From assembly GCF_037338445.1 (NCBI RefSeq), contig NZ_CP147838.1:1054001-1118000 (forward strand): a stretch of 64,000 nt of DNA, written 5' to 3'. Shown in pieces: positions 24,890 through 31,559 of the stretch. The stretch's first letter is position 1; every line of letters starts with the position of its first letter. Below the pieces are notes generated by a model. It was given only the letters and a program-made list of their open reading frames with translations, was not told the origin of the DNA and ran no database searches. Position numbers and translations under genes: made by a program. The stretch is from Salinibaculum sp. SYNS191. GTDB lineage: Archaea; Halobacteriota; Halobacteria; Halobacteriales; Haloarculaceae.

Positions 24890-26230
24890 TCAGGCCGCTG
24901 TCTCGGCGGCCTCCGCCAGGAGCCCGGTCCCGAGACGTATCTCCCGGGGCGTCGCGTCCAGCGGCGGCAGCAGCCGCATCGTCTTCCGTCCACAGCCCAT
25001 CGTGAGCAGTCCCCGCGACAGCGCCGCCTCCATCACCGCGTCCCGTCGGTCCGGCGACTCCCACTCGACGGCCAGCATCAGCCCCTTCCCGCGCACGTCG
25101 ACGACACCGGACATCGCCGCCTGCGCCAGCAACTCCCTGGCCTGCGCGCCGCGCTCGGTGGCGTTGTCGAGCAGGTCGTACTGGTGGATGGCGTCGATGG
25201 TGAGCGCGCCCTGGGCGATGCCGAGGATGTCGCCGGCCCCCCACGTCGAGGAGAGCCGTCCCTGCTCGTCGGGGAAGACGTCCTCGCTGGCGATGGTCGC
25301 CCCCACCCGCAGCGCCTTCGCGCTGGCGATGACGTCCGGTTCGATGGCGTAGTGGTCCGAGGCCCACATCTCGCCGGTCCGTCCGAGCCCGGACTGGACC
25401 TCGTCGACCACGATCGGGATGTCGTACGCGTCTGCGACGGCCGCCACCTCGTCCATGAAGGCGTCGCTTGGGAAGCGGTAGCCGCCCTCGCCCTGGACGG
25501 GTTCCAGAATGAGATACGCCGTCTCCGCGGGGTTGACGTAGCCGCCCTCGCCGACCATCCGGCGGAGTCGCGAGGTCTCCGCGAAGAAGAACCCGCAGTC
25601 GCACGTGTCGGGGCAACAGGCCCGGTCGGTGCAGAAGGGGACGTCGTGGACGCTCGGAATCTCGGGGAACTCCCGGCGGTGAATCTCCTTCGAGCGGTTC
25701 AGCGAGAGCGCCCCGAGCGTGCGGCCGTGAAAGGCCCCCTCGCAGGTGATGGCGTACTTCCCGCTGGTGTGGTCGTAGGCGATTTTGATGGCGTTCTCGA
25801 CGGCCTCCGCGCCGGTGTTCGAGAGGAAGACGGTGTCCAGCCCGTAGTGGCTGCAGGCGTCGGTCAGCCGCTCCATCAGGCCCGCCGGGCCTGGGACGTC
25901 GGGGACGGTGTCGCCGCCGGTCCCCGCCCGGGTGTAGAAGTCCTGGCCGGCGATTTTCGTCGGCTCGACGAGGTCGAACTCCGCGAGCGGGTCCAGAATC
26001 TTGGGGTTGTTGTACCCGAGCGGCATCGCGCCGACGTGGCCGGTGAAGTCCATGAGGACGTTGCCGTCGACGTCGGTACAGAAGGGGCCGATGGCGGGCG
26101 CGGTGTGGTCCCAGACGAAGTCGTAGACGTACGTACTCGGGGCGGCGTACTCGTGGTGGTACTCGACCCACTGCCGGGCGGCGTCGCCGGGGACGCCCGC
26201 AACCTGCGGCTCGGCGCTGTCGCGGTCCAT
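24890..26230 (-). CDS. Class III PLP aminotransferase (4-aminobutyrate/acetylornithine type)
   Basis: 446 residues. Fold-type I: SerAsnThrGlyAlaGluAlaValGluAsnAlaIleLys, GluGlyAlaPheHisGlyArgThrLeu, IleValValAspGluValGlnSerGlyLeuGlyArgThrGly, and the Schiff-base Lys in AlaSerAlaLysAlaLeuArgValGly. These support omega-amino-acid or 4-aminobutyrate aminotransferase activity; the exact substrate is open. Unusual is a Cys-rich insertion around residue 205 (Cys-x4-Cys-Cys-x3-Cys-x-Cys, before GlyPhePhePheAlaGluThrSer), which could bind a metal. Convergent with uspA, only 6 bp apart. Confidence 0.85.
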   Translation of the reverse strand: MDRDSAEPQVAGVPGDAARQWVEYHHEYAAPSTYVYDFVWDHTAPAIGPFCTDVDGNVLMDFTGHVGAMPLGYNNPKILDPLAEFDLVEPTKIAGQDFYTRAGTGGDTVPDVPGPAGLMERLTDACSHYGLDTVFLSNTGAEAVENAIKIAYDHTSGKYAITCEGAFHGRTLGALSLNRSKEIHRREFPEIPSVHDVPFCTDRACCPDTCDCGFFFAETSRLRRMVGEGGYVNPAETAYLILEPVQGEGGYRFPSDAFMDEVAAVADAYDIPIVVDEVQSGLGRTGEMWASDHYAIEPDVIASAKALRVGATIASEDVFPDEQGRLSSTWGAGDILGIAQGALTIDAIHQYDLLDNATERGAQARELLAQAAMSGVVDVRGKGLMLAVEWESPDRRDAVMEAALSRGLLTMGCGRKTMRLLPPLDATPREIRLGTGLLAEAAETAA

Positions 26231-26416
26231 ACCACGACGTTGGGGCAGCCACGAGATAAGTTATGTGCCAGCACGTGACACGCACTGGCGTAGGAATCAC
26301 CTCAGCGTCGTCGGGCAGCAACACGAGTCCGCGTGCCAAGTCGTGGGCCGGCGCAGGACCGCGCGGGTACCAGGACGACCCACGCACTTTTCACCCGAGA
26401 CGTGGAACCGGGAGGC

Positions 26417-27649
26417 ATGTTCGACCGGTTCGACACGTACCGGGCGGCCTGGGCTGCCGTGGGTCTCGCGCTCGCCGCGCTGCTGGCGTGGGTGGCACTG
26501 GCCTTCCTCGGGACAGTCGTCTTCGGCATCTTCCTGTACTACGCGACCCGTCCGGCACACCGGGCAATCCGCCGGTTCGTCGGCCAGCCGACGGTGTCGG
26601 CGGCGCTGGCCCTGGTCGTGCTCGCGCTGCCGCTGGTCCTGCTCGTCGCCTACACCGCCGCGGTCGCCCTCCAGGAACTCGCCACCGTCGCCAGCAACAT
26701 CGACTTCGGCCCCTACGCCTCGACGATCGAGCCCTACCTCAACGTCTCGACTGTCGTCGACGACCCCCAGGCCGCACTCGACCAGGTCGGCGACCCCCAG
26801 GCCGCACTCGACGTGCTGGCCTCCGCGCTGGGCTATCTCGGCCTCGTCGGCTCCGGCCTGCTCTCGCTTTTCGTCGCCTTCGCCATCGCCTTCTACCTGC
26901 TCCGGGACGGCCACCGGCTGGCGGGCTACGGCACGTTGCTCAACGACGACCGCGGGACGCTGGAGTCCTACGGCCGCGCCGTCGACGAGAGCCTGCGTGA
27001 CGTCTACTTCGGCAACATCCTCAACGCCCTCCTGACGGGCGTCATCGGCGCTATCGCCTACAGCCTGCTGAACCTCGCTGCCCCGCCGGACCTGGCGGTG
27101 CCCTCCCCCGCGCTCGTCGGCGTGCTCGCCGGTGCCGGGAGTCTCATCCCCGTCGTCGGCATGAAAATCGTCTACGTCCCGCTCGTGCTCTACCTCGGCG
27201 GGCGGGCCGCGCTCACCGGGTCCGGGTTCGGATTCGTCGCGCTCGTCGCCGTCGTCTCCATCGTCATCGTGGACCTCATACCCGACCTCGTCCTGCGACC
27301 GTACGTCTCCGGCAGGGGTCTCCACACCGGGACGGTCATGTTCGCGTACATCCTCGGTCCCGTCCTCTTTGGCTGGTACGGGCTCTTCCTCGGACCGCTC
27401 GTGCTCGTGCTCGTCGCGCACTTCGTCCGCCTGGTGCTCCCGGAACTGCTCGCCGGCGAACCCATCGAGGCCGACGCCGTCGACCCGGGTGGTCTGACTG
27501 GCGAGGCGGCACCGCCGGACAGTGGAGACACTGCCGGCGACGGAACGGACGCCGCGGTCCCGGCCGACACGTCGGACGCTCCCGAGGAGGAGTCGGCCGA
27601 GGAGAGTCCGCCCGGCACCCCCGACAGCGACCCGGCAGCAGACGGCTAG
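26417..27649 (+). CDS. AI-2E family transporter (PF01594)
   Basis: 410 residues from ATG 26417, with GGAGG immediately before it. About eight hydrophobic helices: an N-terminal pair, a soluble insertion (about 85-145), and a C-terminal set containing the family segment IleProValValGlyMetLys and the region ValAspLeuIleProAspLeuValLeuArgProTyrValSerGly. Family members move small molecules or ions (AI-2 exporter TqsA, Na/H antiporters); the substrate here is unknown. The C-terminal 65 residues are a hydrophilic acidic tail. Convergent with the next gene, whose stop shares the CTAG at 27646-27649. Confidence 0.85.
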   Translation: MFDRFDTYRAAWAAVGLALAALLAWVALAFLGTVVFGIFLYYATRPAHRAIRRFVGQPTVSAALALVVLALPLVLLVAYTAAVALQELATVASNIDFGPYASTIEPYLNVSTVVDDPQAALDQVGDPQAALDVLASALGYLGLVGSGLLSLFVAFAIAFYLLRDGHRLAGYGTLLNDDRGTLESYGRAVDESLRDVYFGNILNALLTGVIGAIAYSLLNLAAPPDLAVPSPALVGVLAGAGSLIPVVGMKIVYVPLVLYLGGRAALTGSGFGFVALVAVVSIVIVDLIPDLVLRPYVSGRGLHTGTVMFAYILGPVLFGWYGLFLGPLVLVLVAHFVRLVLPELLAGEPIEADAVDPGGLTGEAAPPDSGDTAGDGTDAAVPADTSDAPEEESAEESPPGTPDSDPAADG

Positions 27650-27879
27650 TCGAGGCGGTGGCCGTCGCGGGGACAGTAGTCGTACTCCTCGTTGCGGGTC
27701 CGGAAGCCACAGACCGGACACTCCCTGACGGGCGGTCGCTCCTGGCTCCGGAACAGGAAGGGGACGAAGGGGACGACCAGGAAGAACAGGAAGGTGTCGA
27801 ACTGCCACCAGAGGATGACGCTGACCGCGAGGCTGAGCAGGAGTCCGGCGACGGCAGTGGCTGTTCGCGACGAGACCAT
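27646..27879 (-). CDS. Small membrane protein with C-terminal zinc ribbon
   Basis: 77 residues from ATG 27879. Two hydrophobic helices (about 4-20 and 24-43) are followed by GluCysProValCysGlyPheArg and AspTyrCysProArgAspGlyHisArgLeu, a Cys-x2-Cys plus Cys/His ribbon on the cytoplasmic side by the charge pattern. No family name recognised. The PadR gene is upstream on the same strand with a 14-bp gap, so the two may be one operon and this may be the PadR-controlled gene. Confidence 0.7.
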   Translation of the reverse strand: MVSSRTATAVAGLLLSLAVSVILWWQFDTFLFFLVVPFVPFLFRSQERPPVRECPVCGFRTRNEEYDYCPRDGHRLD

Positions 27880-27893
27880 CGAGGATGGGAGCC

Positions 27894-28169
27894 TCAGTAG
27901 TCGATGTACTGGCCTTCCCACTCGCGCCGGGCCTCTATCTCCCGGCGGCCGCGACGCGTCAGGCTGTAGAAGTTCGTCCGCCGGTCGCGCTGGCCCTTCT
28001 CGACGAGCCCCTTGTCGACCAGGGTGTCCAGGTTCGGGTAGAGCCGCCCGTGGTGGATTTCCTTCTCGTAGTAGTCCTCCAGTTCCTCCTTGATTGCCAG
28101 TCCGTGCGGCTCCTCCTTCCCCGCGATGACGTACAGCAGGTCACGCTGGAATCCTGTCAGGTCGTACAT
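27894..28169 (-). CDS. PadR-family transcriptional regulator (paralogue 2)
   Basis: 91 residues, same length as and collinear with the product of 21564-21839, sharing PheGlnArgAspLeuLeu, GlyLeuAlaIleLysGluGluLeuGluAspTyrTyr, HisGlyArgLeuTyrProAsnLeu and the ArgArgThrAsn wing. Differences concentrate in the wing and C-terminal dimer helix. The promoter region (28170-28215) holds TTTAAGATAATC and AGTCAGACTATA on the minus strand. Probably controls itself and the downstream zinc-ribbon membrane protein. Confidence 0.85.
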   Translation of the reverse strand: MYDLTGFQRDLLYVIAGKEEPHGLAIKEELEDYYEKEIHHGRLYPNLDTLVDKGLVEKGQRDRRTNFYSLTRRGRREIEARREWEGQYIDY

Positions 28170-28620
28170 CGATATAGTCTGACTACCTATTCGTGTCTGA
28201 TTATCTTAAATATGTCGTTCCAAATACGTGCGAGAGCTGACGGGTCAGGGACAGGAGTTGTCTCGCCAGGTTGGTGAACCATGCAAACAGTCGGAGAAGA
28301 TGTCACATGTTCCTTGGTAGCAATCGACTCGAACCCGAAATTGTCGGGTCGCAGTCCGGCGAAAACGAGCGGTTTCGAGTGACGGCGAGACGTCACGCCC
28401 GGGCGAGCGGTGAAAGGGGTTCTGTCATCGCCAGGAACGGCCGTCGCGGTTTTGCCGGCAAGGCGCACGGCCCCAGAAGTAATCAACCCTGCGATAGTTC
28501 GGGATACTGTTCGCCTCTGCGAGATGTCCACGAGACGGCAATCGCCGGGCCCGTTCGATGACGAGTCGGGACCGGTGGAAACCAGACACTCTTATTCTCG
28601 CTCGCGGCTTACGTGTTCGT
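28170..28620. other. 451-bp intergenic region between divergent genes
   Basis: Lower GC near 28190-28220, holding the likely promoter of the PadR gene on the minus strand, and TTATTCTCGCTCG near 28591, a weak element for the gene at 28621. Open frames here (for example 28187-28531 minus) have poor halophilic composition (many Arg/Ser/Thr, few Asp/Glu) and no start context, so I call no gene in the middle. Confidence 0.4.
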
Positions 28621-28902
28621 ATGCCAGAAACTGTCCTCTTCGAGAGCGAGCGGAAAGAGACCCTCGCCGCCGTGGCGTCGTACATGCGGACGGTCGCGGA
28701 CAAACTCGAATCCGGCGACCCGGTGACGCTGGAAGCCGGCGGCGAGTCCGTCACGCTCGACCCGCCGGAGACCGTCGAGTTCGAGGTCAAGGCCGAGCGC
28801 GAGGGGCCGGCCGACGGGGCCGGCGAACTGAGCCTGGAACTGGAAATCGAGTGGGACGAGAACGCCGACGGCGAGAGCGACACCTCGCTGAGTATCTCCT
28901 GA
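28621..28902 (+). CDS. amphi-Trp domain protein
   Basis: 93 residues from ATG 28621. Matches the small amphi-Trp domain common in haloarchaea: ProGluThrValLeuPheGluSerGlu at the start, MetArgThrValAlaAspLysLeuGluSerGly, and alternating hydrophobic/acidic strands (GluPheGluValLysAlaGluArg, LeuSerLeuGluLeuGluIleGluTrp). Function unknown. Its last ten codons and stop are duplicated directly downstream (28903-28935). Confidence 0.85.
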   Translation: MPETVLFESERKETLAAVASYMRTVADKLESGDPVTLEAGGESVTLDPPETVEFEVKAEREGPADGAGELSLELEIEWDENADGESDTSLSIS

Positions 28903-28935
28903 GGCGAGAGCAACGGCTCGCTGAACATCTCCTGA
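28870..28935 (+). repeat. 33-bp tandem duplication including a stop codon
   Basis: Bases 28870-28902 (last ten codons and TGA of the amphi-Trp gene) are followed at once by a copy at 28903-28935, also ending CTCCTGA. The copies differ at six positions. The first translates to Gly-Glu-Ser-Asp-Thr-Ser-Leu-Ser-Ile-Ser-stop, the second to Gly-Glu-Ser-Asn-Gly-Ser-Leu-Asn-Ile-Ser-stop, in frame. The second copy could be read only by stop-codon readthrough. Confidence 0.85.
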
Positions 28936-28982
28936 GCGAAGCGCTGTCGCTCCGAAGTACGTTGAAACGGAATGGAAAGCAG

Positions 28983-29141
28983 TTCGCGTGGCGGAAAAGG
29001 CCACGCGAACGCTTGCCGCCCTGAATTGGTCCCCGCTGACGCTTCGGCCCTCCAAGCGAAGCGTCACTTGGAGCAAATGCGGGTAGGAACTTAAGTGTAA
29101 CGGCCTGACGCAAAGCGAGTCACGTGCCGACCGGTGTCGGC
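28983..29141 (+). repeat. Cluster of hairpin-forming inverted repeats
   Basis: Within the gap 28936-29199 three stems stand out. TTCGCGTGGC (28983-28992) pairs with GCCACGCGAA (29000-29009), 10 bp with a 7-nt loop. GACGCTTCG (29038-29046) pairs with CGAAGCGTC (29057-29065). GCCGAC (29126-29131) pairs with GTCGGC (29136-29141). A competing stem TCCAAG (29051-29056) with CTTGGA (29067-29072) excludes the second. This may be a structured 3' UTR, a terminator region or a small RNA; no family recognised. Confidence 0.5.
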
Positions 29142-29199
29142 CGATTAGGTGTTAGCTAAGCGACAGTCATTTATTGTATTCGGGGCCGTAAGCGGTGAT

Positions 29200-29904
29200 A
29201 TGAAACTCCGCGGCGAGCGCCAGTGTACCGACTGCGGGACGCGGTGGTCGTACTACGAGACCGGCGAGATAACCTGCCCGGAGTGTGGCAGCGTGCGCAG
29301 CGTCGGCGTCGGCGACCATGCAGAGCACACGGACAGCCCGGTCGAACTGGACCTCCAGCCCGCCATCGAACAGGTCGACACCGAACCGCTCGGGACCGTC
29401 GCGGAGACCGCGGCCGACCAGGCCCGCCAGTACCTCCACAGGGCCGGGTTCGTGGACGCCGGTCGGCTGAAGCCCTTCGGCGATACCTATCTCGTCGCGG
29501 CGGAACTGCGGCGGGTCGGCGCGACGCTCTCGCGGGCGATGCGGGTCGACGACGACGAGGAACTGTACCTCCTCTCGCTGCTGCGCGGCGGCGCGGACGG
29601 CGAGCGCCCGCCGCCGGCGGAGGTCCCGGACTCGCTGCGCGCCGAGCGCGGACTGGCCGTCGCGGCCGCCGTCGACGCCTACGTCTCGGACCTGCGGCGG
29701 GTGCAGGAGGACCCTGAACGTCCCGTCGCGGAGGTCCTGTCGGCAGTGCGCGACCGGCGCAAGCGAATCGAGGCGCTTGACGGGGACGTGGAACCGGAAG
29801 AAGCAGAGCGAATCGTCCGCGCAGTCCGGGACCTGTCGGCGTACCTCCGCGAGGGCGACGAGACGGCGCTGGTCCGCGCCGGCGACCGCTTCGAGGGGAG
29901 TTAG
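29200..29904 (+). CDS. Zinc-ribbon protein of unknown function
   Basis: 234 residues from ATG 29200; TTTATTGT at 29170-29177 lies about 26 nt upstream, fitting a leaderless start. Residues 5-30 form a TFIIB/rubredoxin-like ribbon (ArgGlnCysThrAspCysGlyThrArgTrp, then IleThrCysProGluCysGlySerVal). The remainder is a helical acidic domain with several Arg-rich amphipathic helices (AlaAspGlnAlaArgGlnTyrLeuHisArgAlaGlyPhe; ValArgAspArgArgLysArgIle). No named function; nucleic-acid or protein binding is possible. Convergent 4-bp overlap with folD. Confidence 0.7.
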   Translation: MKLRGERQCTDCGTRWSYYETGEITCPECGSVRSVGVGDHAEHTDSPVELDLQPAIEQVDTEPLGTVAETAADQARQYLHRAGFVDAGRLKPFGDTYLVAAELRRVGATLSRAMRVDDDEELYLLSLLRGGADGERPPPAEVPDSLRAERGLAVAAAVDAYVSDLRRVQEDPERPVAEVLSAVRDRRKRIEALDGDVEPEEAERIVRAVRDLSAYLREGDETALVRAGDRFEGS

Positions 29905-30794
29905 GGGAGGGTTACCTCGACGCCGGTCTGGCGGCTGGTCGCCTTCACCGTGTTGTAGAGCAACATCGCGCGGGTCATCGGGCCGACGCCGCCGGGGACG
30001 GGCGTGATTGCGCCGGCGACCTCTCTGGCGCTCTCGAAGTCCACGTCGCCGACCAGTTCGTAGCCCTTGTCGTTGTCAGCATCGACGCGGTTGACGCCCA
30101 CGTCGATGACCGTCGCACCCTCCGCGAGCATCGAGCCGTCTATCATCTCGGGGACGCCGGCGGCGGCGATGACGATGTCCGCCCCGCGGGTCTTCGCGGC
30201 CAGGTCCTCAGTCCGGGAGTGACAGACCGTCACCGTGGCGTTGCCGCCCGCGGCCTTCTGCATCAGGAGGTTCGCCATCGGCTTGCCGACGATGTCGGAC
30301 CGGCCGACGACGACGGCGTCCGCGCCCTCCGTCTCGACCCCGGCGTGGGCGAGTAGTTTCTGGATACCGTGTGGCGTGCAGGGTTTGTAGCGGGCGTTAC
30401 CGGCCACCAGGCGGCCGACGTTCTCGGGGTGGAAGCCGTCGACGTCCTTCTCGGGGTCGATGCGGCGCAACACCTCGCGGTCGTCGACGTGGTCCGGGAC
30501 GGGCATCTGGACGAGGATGCCGTTGACGTCGTCGTCGGCGTTCAGGTCGTCGATGGTGTCGTACAGCTCCGCCGCGGGCGCGTCGGGGTCGATTTCGATG
30601 TCGATGGCCTCGATGCCGACCTCCTCGCAGTCGTCCTGCTTCATCGAGACGTACGTCTCGCTCGCGGGGTCGTCGCTCATCAGGACGGTGGCGAGTGCGG
30701 GCGTCTGGCCCGCGTCGGCAAGCGCGTCGATGGCGTCGCCGAGGCCGTCGCGGACGTCGCTGGCGACGGCGTCGCCGTCGATAATTGCTGTCAT
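29901..30794 (-). CDS. folD: Bifunctional methylenetetrahydrofolate dehydrogenase/cyclohydrolase
   Basis: 297 residues. Interconverts methylene-, methenyl- and formyl-tetrahydrofolate with NADP in the cytoplasm. Catalytic Lys lies in TyrValSerMetLysGlnAspAspCys (Tyr-x3-Lys), with LeuValGlnMetProValPro and AspProGluLysAspValAspGlyPheHis, the dinucleotide segment ValGlyArgSerAspIleValGlyLysPro, and the terminal ProValProGlyGlyValGlyProMetThr. Complete and of normal length. Works with the glyA product (36663-37910), which makes methylene-tetrahydrofolate, though the genes are not linked. Confidence 0.95.
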   Translation of the reverse strand: MTAIIDGDAVASDVRDGLGDAIDALADAGQTPALATVLMSDDPASETYVSMKQDDCEEVGIEAIDIEIDPDAPAAELYDTIDDLNADDDVNGILVQMPVPDHVDDREVLRRIDPEKDVDGFHPENVGRLVAGNARYKPCTPHGIQKLLAHAGVETEGADAVVVGRSDIVGKPMANLLMQKAAGGNATVTVCHSRTEDLAAKTRGADIVIAAAGVPEMIDGSMLAEGATVIDVGVNRVDADNDKGYELVGDVDFESAREVAGAITPVPGGVGPMTRAMLLYNTVKATSRQTGVEVTLP

Positions 30795-30980
30795 TACCTG
30801 GGGTGGGGAGGCGACCAGCCTTCAACGTCCCGGAATCCCGCGTCGCGGGACCCGGACACCACTCGGCGAAGGGCCAGCTATAGACGCGTATGGAGGGCCC
30901 TATACTCATAGGGTCACCCACCCGCGGCAGTTTGGTTATATCGAGTGTATAGCTAAGGGGAACGGAGGCCTGGTCTGGGT

Positions 30981-31280
30981 ATGGATACAGAGGCGCGAGC
31001 GGTCGTCCCCGAGGAATCCCCGGAAACGCTCACAGAAGCCATCGTCGAGGCGGTCGCGGAGGCGGAGGGCATCGACCCCATCGAACTCCGGCCGAGCCTG
31101 TACGACGTCGTCGACCCCGACGCACTGGAACTGCTGTACGCCCAGCCCGACCGTTCCCGGGCGAGCAACCTGCGCGTAACGTTCGCCTACGGCACCTGGC
31201 AGGTCCACGTCCATCGCGACGGAACGGTGCAGTTGACCGAACACGGCCAGCCGGGGCCGGACTCCCGGAAGCACAGATGA
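30981..31280 (+). CDS. HalOD1 output-domain protein
   Basis: 99 residues, a stand-alone HalOD1 domain: ValGluAlaValAlaGluAlaGluGlyIleAspProIleGluLeu, then AspValValAspProAspAlaLeuGlu and ValThrPheAlaTyrGlyThrTrpGlnValHisValHisArgAspGly. The domain is found at the output end of haloarchaeal signalling proteins and as a single-domain protein; its biochemical role is unknown. GGTTATATCG at 30931-30940 is a plausible TATA-like element. The stop overlaps the next start (ATGA, 31277-31280). Confidence 0.85.
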   Translation: MDTEARAVVPEESPETLTEAIVEAVAEAEGIDPIELRPSLYDVVDPDALELLYAQPDRSRASNLRVTFAYGTWQVHVHRDGTVQLTEHGQPGPDSRKHR

Positions 31281-31432
31281 CGAAAGGCACGACAGACACC
31301 CACGACGGCGAACGCATCAGGGAGGAGTACGACGAGTTCGAAGTCGGGTCCTCGACCGTGGCCATGATTTCCGACCCGCTGAACGAGCACGCCTGGATAC
31401 AGTCTACAGTCGCCGAGCGCGTGCGCCCGTAG
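31277..31432 (+). CDS. Small haloarchaeal protein (DUF7331-like)
   Basis: 51 residues. The start ATG overlaps the HalOD1 stop, so translation is coupled. The pattern GluGluTyrAspGluPheGluValGlySerSer, then ValAlaMetIleSerAspProLeuAsnGluHisAlaTrpIleGln is one I associate with a widespread family of tiny haloarchaeal proteins of unknown function. No metal motif. A partner of the HalOD1 protein is suggested by the overlap only. Confidence 0.7.
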   Translation: MTKGTTDTHDGERIREEYDEFEVGSSTVAMISDPLNEHAWIQSTVAERVRP

Positions 31433-31559
31433 ACCAGCGCCCTGACGACTCCGGGCGGGACAGCAGGGCTGGCCGAGACTGTTATGTGGAGTCGTGACCA
31501 ATTGAACCCCACAATACACGTTCGGGAGCGTGTGACAGCAGCCGGTGTCCACTGTCCAG

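Noticed and set aside
28187..28531. Minus-strand open frame of 114 codons in the PadR upstream gap
   Set aside because: Composition is Arg/Thr/Ser-rich, unlike halophilic proteins, and it overlaps the likely promoter.
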